Assembly (NCBI RefSeq): GCF_013369385.1
Contig: NZ_SZTO01000005.1
Location: forward strand, 1 to 64,000
Source of the DNA: Vibrio sp. 05-20-BW147
Lineage (GTDB): Bacteria; Pseudomonadota; Gammaproteobacteria; Enterobacterales; Vibrionaceae
Reading direction: 5' to 3'
Length of the DNA: 64,000 nt
Under the pieces are notes generated by a model. That model was not told the DNA's origin. It saw only the letters and a program-made list of their open reading frames with translations, and ran no database searches. Each line of letters opens with the position of its first letter. Within the stretch, counting starts at the first letter, position 1. The position numbers were made by a program, and so were the translations under genes. Of the stretch, positions 25,141 to 35,677 are shown piece by piece.

Positions 25141-26367
25141 TCAACCGATAAAGGATATAAATCCCTGCAACACGATTAAATTAACAATATCAATAAAAAA
25201 GGCCCCTACTATCGGCACCACCATAAAGGCCTGAGGCGAAGGGCCAAAACGATTCACGATTGACCCCATGTTCATCACCGCAGTTGGCGTCGCTCCTAGG
25301 CCAAAACCACAATGACCACCCGCAATCACCGCCGCATCGTAGTTACTGCCCATCACTTTAAACGTCACATAGTAAGTAAACAGCGCCAACACCACCGATT
25401 GCACCGCTAAGATCACCAAGAATGGAATCGCCAGATCGAAGATGTTCCACAGCTTCAAGCTCATTAGCGCCATCGCCAAAAACAGCGACAACGACACCGT
25501 ACCGAGCATATCGACGGTTTCAGCGTCTAACTTACGGATTTTCGTCACTTCAAGGAAGTTGGTGATGATGACGCCGATAAACAGCGCATAGACAAAGTCT
25601 GGAATCATCAACCATTTGATTTCATAGGTGCTGACCCACTGTTCAACGTACTTGGCTCCAGTCACACAAATGATCAGGAAGAACAGCTTCTCAATCACTT
25701 TCTTTGCCGTCACCTTATCTTCTTCGTATTCGTTGTAAGTCACCAGTTCAGGGAATTTTTCGTGGGTTTTTGAACCTCGGCCATACTCGGACTCGACGTT
25801 GTGCTTGTCGACCAAACGCTGCGACACTGGGCTGCCAATTAGGCCGCCGATGATCAAACCGAACGTCGCGGAGGCCATCGCGATTTCAAGCGTGTTGGAC
25901 ATGCCATAGTTATCTGCGAACGTTTGCGACCACGCTGCGCCAGTTCCATGCCCCCCGGAAAGCGTAATGGAGCCCGCGATCAGGCCCATTAACGGATCCA
26001 GGCCCAGCATACTCGCCAGCGAAACACCCACGCCATTTTGAATCACGATGTACACCGACGCCACCGCCAAAAACAGGAACACTTTGGCACCACCTTTGAG
26101 CAATTGGGTGTAGTTTGCCGCCAAACCCACCGTCGAGAAAAACATCAGCATAAAGGTATTTTGCAAGGGCAAGTTGAATTCCAAATCGATGCCACGGAAA
26201 TGCAAAATCGTAATGATACAGGCGACAATCAAACCACCAACAATGGGTTCGGGAATATTGAATTTTCTTAGGATGGGGAGTTTGGCATTAATAAAATGCC
26301 CTAAAAACAGCACGCTAATCGCCACTAAAAAAGATTCCAGTGCACCGACCGTGATTAAATGATTCAT
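25141..26367 (-). CDS. gltS: Sodium/glutamate symporter GltS (copy 2)
   Basis: 408 residues, collinear with the neighbouring copy and nearly identical in the ion and substrate motifs (SGGHGTGAAWSQTFA, GGHCGFGLGATPTAVMNMGSI), but differing in loops and helix faces. The start leader (AGAGGTTGTATG) is also like that of copy 1, as expected for a tandem duplication. Preceded by a 622-base gene-free region that probably carries its promoter. The two may differ in affinity or expression; this is inference. Confidence 0.93.
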   Translation of the reverse strand: MNHLITVGALESFLVAISVLFLGHFINAKLPILRKFNIPEPIVGGLIVACIITILHFRGIDLEFNLPLQNTFMLMFFSTVGLAANYTQLLKGGAKVFLFLAVASVYIVIQNGVGVSLASMLGLDPLMGLIAGSITLSGGHGTGAAWSQTFADNYGMSNTLEIAMASATFGLIIGGLIGSPVSQRLVDKHNVESEYGRGSKTHEKFPELVTYNEYEEDKVTAKKVIEKLFFLIICVTGAKYVEQWVSTYEIKWLMIPDFVYALFIGVIITNFLEVTKIRKLDAETVDMLGTVSLSLFLAMALMSLKLWNIFDLAIPFLVILAVQSVVLALFTYYVTFKVMGSNYDAAVIAGGHCGFGLGATPTAVMNMGSIVNRFGPSPQAFMVVPIVGAFFIDIVNLIVLQGFISFIG

Positions 26368-26989
26368 ACAACCTCTTCATCTCAGACTCTTTATCTTCCT
26401 TAATATCAGAGTGTTAGTATTTTGCTTTTGAACGTCAGTTACTGCATCGTCTAATGCGCTGCCAACTAAGGTGAAACACCAGTCTAAACGGGGTATAGGC
26501 AGCGAGTACAAGCCATCTGGTTAGGCTCAAGGGATGGAAGGCGATCATTGGGTGATGTCTCAAACACCCTTTGCAAGCTTCCAAAATACAAAAGGAGCTA
26601 TTTCTAGCTCCCTAATCGATGAGTGGCCAATCTGTACGACAAACATTCCGTTACGGTATACAGATGCCTCGACGCCATAACTGGCATTCAAAATCCTCTT
26701 CCATTTTGCCTCTATTTGCCGCGCTTTTTTCGTTCCTGACGGTTTCCTCTATCGACAAACTGCCGACAACTCGGAGCGAGCACCTAAACTGGCAAAGGGC
26801 GGATTGTTGAGCTTTACTCTACAACAGTGGCCAAAATGGAAGCGGACTATAACATAAATCGACGAAAATGTCCGATCTTGGTCAAAGTTTCCAACAATCA
26901 GACTGTATATCACCCAAATTCACTGATTAAACAGAACCATTTAGCATAAACATGAAACACACATTCAGCCTCAGTTGAAAGGAAACATC
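26368..26989. other. Gene-free region between gltS copy 2 and the metallopeptidase gene
   Basis: 622 bases. A hairpin GGAGCTA/TAGCTCC at 26594-26611 is visible. A 63-residue plus-strand frame at 26619-26810 has no ribosome site or family resemblance. The region separates divergent genes, so promoters for both are expected; no known regulatory site was recognised. Confidence 0.4.
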
Positions 26990-27781
26990 ATGAAACATCC
27001 ACAACCCTCTTGCCAGAAAACACGCTGGCCACTCAGTCTATTACTGGCGTCTTGTTTTAGCGCTGGAGCACTTGCCGAATCCATTCAAATCCTCTACCCC
27101 AAGCAGGTTACCAAACAAGAGCAGACGATTATCGATACATTCGAGTCTTCCCAAATCAACACGACTCTGCTCGATCTTTCTCATTCGCTCTTTCCGTTCA
27201 AAAAGACCTTAACCGTCAGCTACGGTGGCGATCAAGGTCCACTGTATGATCCCGAAACACACACCGTGCACATTCCTTTTTCGTTTTATACCGAGTCACT
27301 CGATTATTTCCGTAAAAATGAGTATCAAAAAAACTATGGAAAAAGCGCGGAAAGCGGTGCGATCAATACTATGCTGCATACCCTACTTCATGAAGCTGGC
27401 CACGCCTACATTGCCGATCAAAACATCGCTATTTTGGGTAAAGAAGAAGACGCCGTTGACAACTTCGCCACCTTACTACTGGTCGATTACGTCGAAAATG
27501 GCGATGAGATTGCCATCAGCGCAGCAGACATGTTTGCTTTTGAGTCAGAAGACAAACCCGAATATTACGATCTCGATGAATACCTTGATGAACACAGCTT
27601 TGATTTGCAGCGCTACTTTGCCACGCTCTGTTTGGTCTATGGCAGCAATCCTGAGCGACACCCAAACCTGCTTGATGAAATAGAAAAAGAGTACCGCCAA
27701 GAACGCACCGAGTTTTGCCAAATTAATTATCAAACGTTGAGTGAAAACTGGCATCGTTATTTAAAAACGGCCAATCACTAA
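26990..27781 (+). CDS. DUF4344-family secreted zinc metallopeptidase
   Basis: 263 residues from the ATG at 26990, preceded by AAAGGAAAC; the TTG at 26975 is the weaker start. Signal peptide ends near GALAES. The zinc motif HEAGH occurs in MLHTLLHEAGHAYIADQ, and the third ligand region is KEEDAVDNFATLLLVD, both typical of DUF4344. It is probably periplasmic. Substrate unknown. Single gene. Confidence 0.82.
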   Translation: MKHPQPSCQKTRWPLSLLLASCFSAGALAESIQILYPKQVTKQEQTIIDTFESSQINTTLLDLSHSLFPFKKTLTVSYGGDQGPLYDPETHTVHIPFSFYTESLDYFRKNEYQKNYGKSAESGAINTMLHTLLHEAGHAYIADQNIAILGKEEDAVDNFATLLLVDYVENGDEIAISAADMFAFESEDKPEYYDLDEYLDEHSFDLQRYFATLCLVYGSNPERHPNLLDEIEKEYRQERTEFCQINYQTLSENWHRYLKTANH

Positions 27782-27998
27782 CCCTTTGTTGGTAGGAAAC
27801 AATCCGCTTTGTGTTTTGATCAGACAGAGAAATCATGATGTAAAACAAAATAGCAACAAACTCATTCTTTTTATTTCATAAAGACATTCAATTTCACATT
27901 CCCTTTGGAAAGGATTGGCTAAGCTTAAAGCATGATTATCGCCTCCATTTACTATGCTAATCCGCCCGCCAATGCGGTTGTAACGCAAGGAAGTTGTT

Positions 27999-29660
27999 AT
28001 GAACTTAACCATAAGACAAAGATTGTATGTTCTTTCAATCGTGCCCGTTTTAACGATCGCACTTGGGATGATGTGGTTTACCTACTTGAAAACCACTTCG
28101 TTTAATCAACAGCAAGTTGAAATCACACGCGACAATATGATGCGGATGAAAAAAGAAGAACTGAAGAACTACCTCCAGCTTGCAAAATCATCGGTTCAAA
28201 CCTTTCTCGACAACAAGGCATCGTTAGAAGAAGCACTGCCAACACTCCGTTTGCTGGAGTTTGGCGATTCTGGTTATGTCTTTGGTTATGACTCCAAAGG
28301 GACGCGGATTGTTATCGGTAAGAGTACTCAAGGCATCGGTGAAAATTTCATTAATATGCAGGATAAAAAAGGCAACTATTTAATCAAAGATTTGATTGAT
28401 AATGCCAGAAAAGGCGAGTTCACCACCTACTACTTCCCTAAACCAGGACAAAGTACGCCGCTCCCCAAACTTAGTTACTCGATTTATATCCCACAATGGG
28501 ACCTTACGTTGGGGACCGGGTTTTACACGGATGATATCGATGTACTCATCACCCAAATGGAAGAGAGTGCGCACCAAGCACTGGAAGATACGCTAACATC
28601 CATCGGCCTGTTTTGTGTCGCCATCGCCATTCTTGTTGGTATTGTTGCTGTCTTTATTAACCGCAGCATTATGCGACCGCTGGAAATGTTTGATGAATCG
28701 ATTCGCTCCTTTGCCAGTGGTGACGCCGATTTGACCGCACGCATGGAAGATTTCAGCGTGCCAGAGTTCAAGCAACTGAGTCAAAACTTCAACAAATTCG
28801 TGGCGAGCTTGCAAAATATCATCCGTAGCGTCACGGAAGTTGGACAAGACGTGGTTAGCGAAACCGACAAAATGTCTCGCCGTGCAACCGAAGTGGATCA
28901 CATCGCAGCGGGCCAACGTGAGGAAACCGAACAAGTGGCCACCGCCATGACGGAAATGACCACTACCGCGACTGAGATTTCCAGCAACGCCAGCCAAGCA
29001 GCGCAAGCAGCACGTTATGCGGAAGAGAATGCCCATGAAGCACAGACCATCGTCAACTCTGCGGCTTCGTCGGTACGAGAGCTCGCAAGTGAAGTATCGA
29101 AAGCCAATGATGTCATTTCTCGCCTCGAGGGCGATGTGAAAAACATTTCCTCCTCTTTGGAAGTGATTCAAGACATTGCAGAGCAAACCAACTTGCTGGC
29201 ATTGAACGCCGCTATTGAGGCGGCACGCGCTGGCGAACAAGGCCGTGGTTTTGCGGTGGTGGCCGATGAAGTTCGCAAACTCGCCAGCCGTACGCAAGAC
29301 AGCACGGGTGAAATTCATCAGATGATTAATCAGTTGAAAGCCGCTTCTGATGCGGCGGTGAAAGCGATGGATGCCAGCCAAGCTCGTGGTGAAAGTACGG
29401 TGGAAGAAGCCAACGCCGCTGCCGCTGCGTTACTAAAAATTATTGATTCCATTGGCACCATCATGGATATGAACTCTTTGATTGCAACCGCAACGGAAGA
29501 GCAAAGTATTGTGGGTCAGGAAATTTCAGAGCGGATCGTGGTGATTTCAGATCAAAGTAGCCAATCGGCTGACTTGGCCAACCAAAACCGCCAAGGCAGC
29601 CAAAGTTTGAACAAGAAAGCACACCAGCTTTCCGATCTCGTTGGTCGCTTTACCGTGTAA
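27999..29660 (+). CDS. Methyl-accepting chemotaxis protein with single Cache sensor domain
   Basis: 553 residues. TM1 is near residues 11-30, the periplasmic sCache_2 domain spans about 35-190 ([43 protein letters not shown]), TM2 is near 198-220, a HAMP domain follows ([23 protein letters not shown]), and the C-terminal signalling hairpin has the tip [23 protein letters not shown]. No C-terminal CheR-binding pentapeptide. CAAGGAAG precedes the ATG. It probably reports small organic acids or similar ligands, as many single-Cache receptors do; the ligand is not readable. Confidence 0.93.
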   Translation: MNLTIRQRLYVLSIVPVLTIALGMMWFTYLKTTSFNQQQVEITRDNMMRMKKEELKNYLQLAKSSVQTFLDNKASLEEALPTLRLLEFGDSGYVFGYDSKGTRIVIGKSTQGIGENFINMQDKKGNYLIKDLIDNARKGEFTTYYFPKPGQSTPLPKLSYSIYIPQWDLTLGTGFYTDDIDVLITQMEESAHQALEDTLTSIGLFCVAIAILVGIVAVFINRSIMRPLEMFDESIRSFASGDADLTARMEDFSVPEFKQLSQNFNKFVASLQNIIRSVTEVGQDVVSETDKMSRRATEVDHIAAGQREETEQVATAMTEMTTTATEISSNASQAAQAARYAEENAHEAQTIVNSAASSVRELASEVSKANDVISRLEGDVKNISSSLEVIQDIAEQTNLLALNAAIEAARAGEQGRGFAVVADEVRKLASRTQDSTGEIHQMINQLKAASDAAVKAMDASQARGESTVEEANAAAAALLKIIDSIGTIMDMNSLIATATEEQSIVGQEISERIVVISDQSSQSADLANQNRQGSQSLNKKAHQLSDLVGRFTV

Positions 29661-29716
29661 TTATCGACGTGACAAAGACTTAACAGGGCAGTCTTACTGC
29701 CCTGATTTATCTTCAG

Positions 29717-29729
29717 TTTACACTGTAAA
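29717..29729. other. parS2: parS2 centromere site (2 of 6)
   Basis: TTTACACTGTAAA, perfect consensus, in the short gap between the convergent chemoreceptor and response-regulator genes. Confidence 0.88.
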
Positions 29730-29747
29730 AGTGCACATTACGGACGT

Positions 29748-30518
29748 TTACATCCCTTTAAACAAATGCTGAGATCCACGGCTCACCGGCAGTTTTTGCT
29801 CGCCAACGCAGACGACGAGGCGACCAGTAAAATCTTTCTGTACTTTCTTAATTGCAGCCACATTCACCACAGAAGCGCGATGAATCTGCCAAAATTGCGC
29901 CGGATCTAACTGGGCGAGCAACTCTTTCAATGACATGCGGATCAAAAACTCTCTATTCTGCTTACTGTGAACAACCACGTATTTTTCATCCGCTTTGAAA
30001 TAGAGCACATCGGCGACTGAGATCAGGTGAATTTCTTCCCCAGATGCCGCGCGAATCCATTGTAAATACTGAGGTTGTGATTGAGGTGTTGAAATGAGTT
30101 GCAGCTGCGCCAATAAGGCACCGATATCAGGCGCTGGCGTGGTTTGTTGCCGAGTTTGAATACGCTGGCACGTTTCCAGCAGCCGCTTTTCATTGAGCGG
30201 CTTCATCAAATAGTCAATGGCCTGTTGCTCAAACGCTTTGACCGCATATTCATCGTATGCGGTCACAAACACAATCATCGGGCAATAATCGCTTCTATTA
30301 AGCTGCTTTGCCACCGCCATACCATCTAGTTCGGGCATACGAATGTCAAGGAACACCACATCCGGTTTCAGCGTCGCTATCGATGTCAGCGCTTGCTGCC
30401 CATCGCCAACCAATGCCACCACTTCCAGCTCAGGCCAAACATCGGCCAACAAACGATTCAAATGATGGCGCAATAGCGGTTCATCATCCGCGATCATCGC
30501 GGTCATCCGACTTGTCAC
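29748..30518 (-). CDS. LytTR-type response regulator
   Basis: 256 residues if it starts at the GTG at 30518, which overlaps the kinase stop in GTGA and has AGGAG eight bases upstream; an ATG at 30506 is the alternative. The receiver domain has an acidic pair (IADDEP) and phospho-acceptor Asp in [13 protein letters not shown]. After a linker, the LytTR DNA-binding domain reads [35 protein letters not shown] and [15 protein letters not shown]. Last gene of the seven-gene operon and partner of the adjoining LytS-like kinase. It probably controls this operon or a surface function. Confidence 0.92.
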   Translation of the reverse strand: MTSRMTAMIADDEPLLRHHLNRLLADVWPELEVVALVGDGQQALTSIATLKPDVVFLDIRMPELDGMAVAKQLNRSDYCPMIVFVTAYDEYAVKAFEQQAIDYLMKPLNEKRLLETCQRIQTRQQTTPAPDIGALLAQLQLISTPQSQPQYLQWIRAASGEEIHLISVADVLYFKADEKYVVVHSKQNREFLIRMSLKELLAQLDPAQFWQIHRASVVNVAAIKKVQKDFTGRLVVCVGEQKLPVSRGSQHLFKGM

Positions 30519-31597
30519 GATGTAAACTCCTTTGGTATCTGAATCACAGCGCAAACTCCGCTTGGCTGTCCTTCTAGGATCGACAAGCTCGCCTTATCCG
30601 CAAATATGGTCTCCAAGCGCTGTTTGATGTTGTTCAACCCAATGCCACTGCCTGGAGTGTCTCCTTGGCCAAATCCCACGCCTGTATCGAGAATTTGAAT
30701 AACGATGCTTTGGTCGCTCTGTTTGACCGAGACGTCCACTCGCCCCCCTGCCGCTTTCGGTTCGATGCCGTGAGTAATGGCATTTTCTACCAACGGTTGA
30801 ATCAGCATCGGGGGGATAAAACGTGATTTTAACCCCTCTTCACAATCGATGTGGAATGCTAGCCGCTCACCCAAACGAATTTGTTGAATCGACAAATAGG
30901 CTTCCAACACTTCCAGTTCACTCGATAGTGAGGTGGTTTCTTCACGAGAACTCTTCAACGTTGAACGTAATAGTTCCGTTAAACGCGTTAACATCAGCTC
31001 TGCTTTGGGAACATCATAACGCATCAAAGCACTGATGTTGGCCAGCGTGTTAAACAGGAAATGAGGTTCAATTTGACTTTGTAATTGCTTCAGCTGGCTC
31101 ATCAGCAGGGCGCGCTCTTGCTCTGCTTTTTCCCGTTTCATCACTTCAAGATCATGCGCGGCGATCATCTGCATCTCTTTCGAATGAAAATAGAAATAGC
31201 ACATGCCGCTAAACAACAACCCCATCAGCCCCACAGGCACCATATCGGTGATGCCAAAGTAATCTCCCACCCAAAAACGGGCATTGAGAATACCAAACAA
31301 CAGGCAGGCGGTCAGAGACAGGAGGATCTCAGCATTGCGCGGGATCATGGGGAGCAGGCGTTCAATCAACCACGAGAAAAACAGCGCTGAATGTCCAAAG
31401 CCAAAACTAATGATGAGATGCACATAATAAGGCCCCCCCCACAGGGAGAACGTCAGCACCGACACAAAGAGACAAAAGACAGTCGTGACTAAAAACGCTT
31501 TCAACCAGCCGCACATCTGGCTACGTTCGTTTAAATCTGACAAGGTTGAGCATGAGTCCGACTCTACTGAGCTCTTCGGAATACGAGAGAAAAACAT
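30515..31597 (-). CDS. LytS-family membrane sensor histidine kinase
   Basis: 360 residues. Four hydrophobic helices fill residues about 30-150, followed by a short coiled coil and the His_kinase domain [19 protein letters not shown], in which the first His is the phosphoacceptor type. The ATP-binding lid includes [10 protein letters not shown] and [25 protein letters not shown]. It senses an unknown membrane or envelope cue and phosphorylates the LytTR regulator, whose start overlaps its stop by four bases. The upstream barrel gene ends one base before its start, so it is translated with the exporter genes. Confidence 0.93.
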   Translation of the reverse strand: MFFSRIPKSSVESDSCSTLSDLNERSQMCGWLKAFLVTTVFCLFVSVLTFSLWGGPYYVHLIISFGFGHSALFFSWLIERLLPMIPRNAEILLSLTACLLFGILNARFWVGDYFGITDMVPVGLMGLLFSGMCYFYFHSKEMQMIAAHDLEVMKREKAEQERALLMSQLKQLQSQIEPHFLFNTLANISALMRYDVPKAELMLTRLTELLRSTLKSSREETTSLSSELEVLEAYLSIQQIRLGERLAFHIDCEEGLKSRFIPPMLIQPLVENAITHGIEPKAAGGRVDVSVKQSDQSIVIQILDTGVGFGQGDTPGSGIGLNNIKQRLETIFADKASLSILEGQPSGVCAVIQIPKEFTS

Positions 31598-32938
31598 CTA
31601 AAACCTCCCTTTTAGATTGAAGACCATCATATGCTTATCCTCAATTTGAGCATAAGTAGATTGGCTATCGCCGACCAAAAAGCGTGCAGCAAATTCCAAT
31701 TCCACACTATATAGTCCAGTATCAAGCCATTGATAGTTGATCCATTGAGTCGCTATCACACCACCATCTTGTGGCGAAAAGAGCACGTCTAAGGTTGGGG
31801 TGATATCCGCTAACCATTGCGCATTGTTCACTCCATGCCACGCCATCCAAGCATTACTGTCCCAGCGCCAATGAAACATTATGTTGTGTTGAACTAAGTT
31901 GGCGTGTTGCAATCCTTGAGCGTAACTGGCCGCCAGTGGTGATGTGAGGGGTTGTTGCTTAAGTTGACGCGATCGCTCCATCGCCATCTGCCACTCATCA
32001 TCTGACCAAGCGCGGCTATCGTACCAATATTCCAACAACACACTGTGGCCACTTTGTGTCGACCAGTTCACTCCCATCAAAAATTGCCATGCTTCTCCAT
32101 CTTCCCCAACGTCAACGGGTTTAAGCATCTCATCCGGAATTTGATAGGTGACGCTTTGATGCTGCCATAGTAAAGAACCATGTAATGAGAGTGCGTCGCT
32201 GTAAACGGTGCGAGCACTACCGCCGAGGGCTCCTTTACGCACGTTGTCATAATACGCCAACCACTGCCATTCCGTGTCGTCGACGAGCTGAAATCGACGT
32301 AGCCCCGCTCCTTGCTGCGCAGTCGCTTTATCCAATGCGCTCTGCGTCATTTGCGTCCAACTCGAATCGCTCGCGATGACGCTCCATTCACCTTGCTGAT
32401 CATAGTGAGAGAGCATGAAAACGCCGGCGCCCTCTTCCGCCACCAGCTTGATAGGGTTTTGTCGGTAAGGCTTGAAGAGATCGAGCGGCCGGTAACCATA
32501 ACCCACTCCCCAATCTACTTGCAGTTTCCCCACGCTGACATCCAAGCTTTGTTCACCAACTTGCCACTCCCCTTGCCAGGCCAACTCGCGTACGATCCAC
32601 TGCGTATCGCGATCCTTCCACCACATCGCTTCCGATTCGCTCTCTAAATACAAATCTTGCGCGTAGATCGCCACCGCGCTAGTCAAATGGCCACTCGAGA
32701 ATGCGTAGCCAAGTTGCAAGTCCAGCAGACCATTGAGTCGATGACGCTGCTCCGATGACGCACGGACAAACGTGCTCTCTCGTAACTTGGCAGATTCGTA
32801 GCTAAGTGCCCAATCCCACTCTGCGTTTATCTCGTTTGCGGCACACAAGTTTGATAGCGAGAGTGATAGCAACGCCAGTGACGCGCTAAAAACCGGATGT
32901 CTGCACAAACTGAAATGCGATTTATCCTTCATCACCAC
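31598..32938 (-). CDS. Predicted outer-membrane beta-barrel protein
   Basis: 446 residues. Two GTG codons at 32938 and 32935 and an ATG at 32932 are in frame; GGAG is seven bases before 32938. A signal peptide (cleavage near NLCAANE) is followed by amphipathic, Trp-rich beta strands and a terminal FNLKGRF ending in Phe, the outer-membrane insertion signal. Motifs such as VGKLQVDWGVGYGYRPLDLFKPY resemble porin-like proteins of the DUF1302 kind. It may be the outer-membrane part of the exporter made by the neighbouring genes. Confidence 0.68.
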   Translation of the reverse strand: MVMKDKSHFSLCRHPVFSASLALLSLSLSNLCAANEINAEWDWALSYESAKLRESTFVRASSEQRHRLNGLLDLQLGYAFSSGHLTSAVAIYAQDLYLESESEAMWWKDRDTQWIVRELAWQGEWQVGEQSLDVSVGKLQVDWGVGYGYRPLDLFKPYRQNPIKLVAEEGAGVFMLSHYDQQGEWSVIASDSSWTQMTQSALDKATAQQGAGLRRFQLVDDTEWQWLAYYDNVRKGALGGSARTVYSDALSLHGSLLWQHQSVTYQIPDEMLKPVDVGEDGEAWQFLMGVNWSTQSGHSVLLEYWYDSRAWSDDEWQMAMERSRQLKQQPLTSPLAASYAQGLQHANLVQHNIMFHWRWDSNAWMAWHGVNNAQWLADITPTLDVLFSPQDGGVIATQWINYQWLDTGLYSVELEFAARFLVGDSQSTYAQIEDKHMMVFNLKGRF

Positions 32939-32950
32939 AGTTGTTCTCCA

Positions 32951-33727
32951 TCAGAATTGTACTGAGCTCGCTTTGGGCAAATAACTTGGGTTGTAAAACT
33001 TATCTTCAAGCTGCCAAGATTGAATATCTTGGTACTCAATCACGGTTTTCTTCGCTGGCTGAATATGATCGAGCAACGTCATTTCCGTCACGCTCGGCTC
33101 CCCGTTGCGCTCGCCACGTGTAAACCATGCCTGCTTGGCTAACTTGCCAGAGCGAAGATAAAGATCCGCTTTGAGGGGAAAATCCTCTTGCTCTGTTAAC
33201 CACAAATCAATCAACTGATAACTGGCTCCCGTTGTTTTTGCGGTCAATTGTAGACGTTGTGTTGCAACACTCTCACCCTGAAGCCCGAGGACCTTTTCAC
33301 TTGCGACCCATTTGCCTTGATAATCCTCGCTCCAAGTGAGGGTTGAAATGTCCCCTACCGACGCTTCTCCCAGCAGTTTCTGCATTGGCGTAATGCGAAT
33401 CGGTCGACGGCTTTTTGGCATTTGTAACCAGTAGTTATCTTGCAGCATCAACATCTTTTGCCCAGCCTCCACGGCCGACTTAAAAATGACCAGTGATTCG
33501 CGGTTTGGCCGGGTGTATACGTGGTATTCGCGAGTTTTGTCGAGCTCGCCATTTTCGTACAGGCTCACCAATGAGATCACTCGTGCCGATTCTTCTTTTA
33601 ATCGATAGTCGTCTGCTTTCTTGATCATGCTTTCGATATTGAGTTGATCCGGCTGAGCGAAGAGTGGAGCACAGAGCAGGGTCAAACTTAGCACCGCGGA
33701 TTGGGTTAGGGTTGGTAAACTAAACAT
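32951..33727 (-). CDS. LolA-like outer-membrane lipoprotein-sorting protein family member
   Basis: 258 residues with signal peptide (cleavage near LFAQPDQ). The body is the LolA-like beta half-barrel family: REYHVYTRPNRESLVIFKS, AGQKMLMLQDNYWLQMPKSRRPIRITPMQKLLGEASVGDI, and a C-terminal LLDHIQPAKKTVIEYQDIQ. Such proteins carry lipophilic cargo through the periplasm. Its start overlaps the ABC permease stop by eight bases, arguing that the two proteins work together. Confidence 0.85.
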   Translation of the reverse strand: MFSLPTLTQSAVLSLTLLCAPLFAQPDQLNIESMIKKADDYRLKEESARVISLVSLYENGELDKTREYHVYTRPNRESLVIFKSAVEAGQKMLMLQDNYWLQMPKSRRPIRITPMQKLLGEASVGDISTLTWSEDYQGKWVASEKVLGLQGESVATQRLQLTAKTTGASYQLIDLWLTEQEDFPLKADLYLRSGKLAKQAWFTRGERNGEPSVTEMTLLDHIQPAKKTVIEYQDIQSWQLEDKFYNPSYLPKASSVQF

Positions 33728-34985
33728 AAGTGAGTGCCTCGGTAATCGGTTTGTGGACGCCTTTGCGGGCAGAAAGAAACGCAGCCGCTAAGCAGATAAC
33801 CAACACGCCTGCGGTGGCCATCAGAACCAGTTCAAATGAAAAATAGACCATCAATGGGTAGCCATCGCTGCGCCCTGGAGGAGGTGGCATTTGTACATCC
33901 ACCACCATTAAAAGCAGTGAAATAGCACCACTGGCTAGCGCACCAACAAGGCTCCCCAGCAAAGCCAATAGCCCCGCTTCACGTAAGAAGCCAATGATGA
34001 TGTCGCGCGGGTAGCTGCCCAGAGCCGATAAGGTACCAATTTCGCGAGTTCGCTCAGTGACCGACATGGTCATGGTATTGAACAGTGCCACGAACACCAC
34101 CAGCCCCATCACCGCCCCCATGATGCCGAAAATACGGTCATACAGATCTTTCACTTTCTGATAGAAGAAGGCCCGCTCTTGCCAAGGCGTCAATTCCAAC
34201 TCTTGAGAGAATTGACTCAGCAAAGCCGACAAGTGCTGCTGCACGGCTGCGGTTTTTTCGGTCTCAAACAGGAACACCGAAATCACACTCACTTTGTCTG
34301 TTGCCAGCAGCGATTGCGCACTGTCAATGTGGATGTAAAGCTGGCGCTTATCCAACTCAGGCACCCCCGTTGCGTAGAGACCACGCACCTTGAAGTCGTA
34401 TGCATTGAGAGCTCCGTCCGTGGTGGTGGCCAACAGGGTAATCCAATCCCCCACCGTCACGTTGAGATTTCGCGCCAGATCCATCGCCAACATCACTTCC
34501 GGTTCCGCCGGATCGTAGCGTTGTCCTCGTGGGTTGGATAACGTCTTACCTTCTCGAACATCGAGAAAGGGCCCTTTCATATCAAATTCACGATCATTTA
34601 CACCAATGCCGACAAAAATCGCCGACTTACTGCCGTTGGAAATGAGACCATTGAATTCTATTCTCGGCTGCACACCACGCACCTCATTGAGGCCAATGAC
34701 GCTGGCAATAAGGTCGTCCGGCTGGCTTAAGCCATTGCTCAGAGGCATCTCTTCTTCTTTAGTAAAAAAGCCCGGCGTACTGATGGTAATGTGGCCAGTG
34801 TCTCTTGCCGTTGACTCTTTCAAACTGTCGTAGGTGTACAAACCAAACCCACCCGCACTGGTCAACGCGAATACCGCAATGGCAATGATCAGAACAGACA
34901 ACAAGCTGCGGCGACCATTGCGTTTTAGGTTGAGCCACGCCAAGCGCAGCGAATCAGGAAACAGACGTGCAACTAACTGGCCCAT
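33720..34985 (-). CDS. ABC transporter permease, MacB/LolE (FtsX) type
   Basis: 421 residues with one N-terminal transmembrane helix (RSLLSVLIIAIAVFALTS), a large periplasmic domain (about 45-290) and three C-terminal helices around GAVMGLVVFVALFNTMTMSVTERTREIGTLSALG, the FtsX signature. This topology is that of type VII mechanotransmission ABC systems such as LolCDE and MacB, which pass lipoproteins or other cargo from the inner membrane outward. The first codons overlap the 3' end of the ATPase gene by 13 bases. Confidence 0.92.
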   Translation of the reverse strand: MGQLVARLFPDSLRLAWLNLKRNGRRSLLSVLIIAIAVFALTSAGGFGLYTYDSLKESTARDTGHITISTPGFFTKEEEMPLSNGLSQPDDLIASVIGLNEVRGVQPRIEFNGLISNGSKSAIFVGIGVNDREFDMKGPFLDVREGKTLSNPRGQRYDPAEPEVMLAMDLARNLNVTVGDWITLLATTTDGALNAYDFKVRGLYATGVPELDKRQLYIHIDSAQSLLATDKVSVISVFLFETEKTAAVQQHLSALLSQFSQELELTPWQERAFFYQKVKDLYDRIFGIMGAVMGLVVFVALFNTMTMSVTERTREIGTLSALGSYPRDIIIGFLREAGLLALLGSLVGALASGAISLLLMVVDVQMPPPPGRSDGYPLMVYFSFELVLMATAGVLVICLAAAFLSARKGVHKPITEALTYV

Positions 34986-35668
34986 GAGATCACCTCCGGC
35001 TCGTGATGCTGACGCAAGCGGCCATCCAATAGTTCAATAGTGCGATCGCAACGTGATGCCATTCGCCCATCGTGGGTGGCCACAACAAACGTGGTGGCCT
35101 GCTCATGGCCAAGTTGCTTCATGATGTCGATGACTAAGTTGGCCGTGACGCTATCTAGGCTGGCCGTCGGCTCATCGGCGATCACTAAGGCGGGTCGATG
35201 CACCAACGCCCGTGCAATGGCCACCCGTTGCTGTTGACCGCCAGAAAGCTGATCCGGCAAAGCATGTAAACTCTCCCCTAAACCAACACGTTCGAGCATT
35301 TCAGCCGCTAACTGACGCTGTTTGGCCTTATCAACACCATTGAGATACAACGGGTACGCCACGTTCTCTAGTGCCGTCATCACGGGCACAAGATTGAATT
35401 TTTGGAAGATAAAGCCGAGCTTTTCGCGTCGAAGTTTTGCCGCTTGATAGGCCGAGCGAGGGTAATCATCGCCATGCAGCGTCACTTGCCCGCGGTACTG
35501 CATGTCAAGCAACCCTAGAATGTTGAGTAACGTGCTTTTCCCAGACCCCGAAGGGCCACAAAGCGCCACCATTTCGCCCTGAAGAATTTCCCCACTCACC
35601 TCTTGTAGCGCAGGCACTTCCACCTGACCAAGCTGATAATGCCGTTGTACGTTGGCAAACTGAATCAT
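34973..35668 (-). CDS. ABC transporter ATP-binding protein, LolD/MacB type
   Basis: 231 residues. Walker A GPSGSGKSTLLN, Q-loop FIFQKFNLVPVMTALENV, ABC signature LSGGQQQRVAIARAL, Walker B LVIADEPTASLD and the switch His in FVVATHD are all intact. Closest to the LolD/MacB branch of cytoplasmic ATPases. It energises the permease encoded next to it. Second gene of the seven-gene operon. Confidence 0.94.
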   Translation of the reverse strand: MIQFANVQRHYQLGQVEVPALQEVSGEILQGEMVALCGPSGSGKSTLLNILGLLDMQYRGQVTLHGDDYPRSAYQAAKLRREKLGFIFQKFNLVPVMTALENVAYPLYLNGVDKAKQRQLAAEMLERVGLGESLHALPDQLSGGQQQRVAIARALVHRPALVIADEPTASLDSVTANLVIDIMKQLGHEQATTFVVATHDGRMASRCDRTIELLDGRLRQHHEPEVISWAS

Positions 35669-35677
35669 AGTGCCTCC

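Noticed and set aside
26619..26810. 63-residue open frame between gltS copy 2 and the metallopeptidase gene
   Set aside because: No ribosome site, no family resemblance, and it reads as chance coding in a promoter region.
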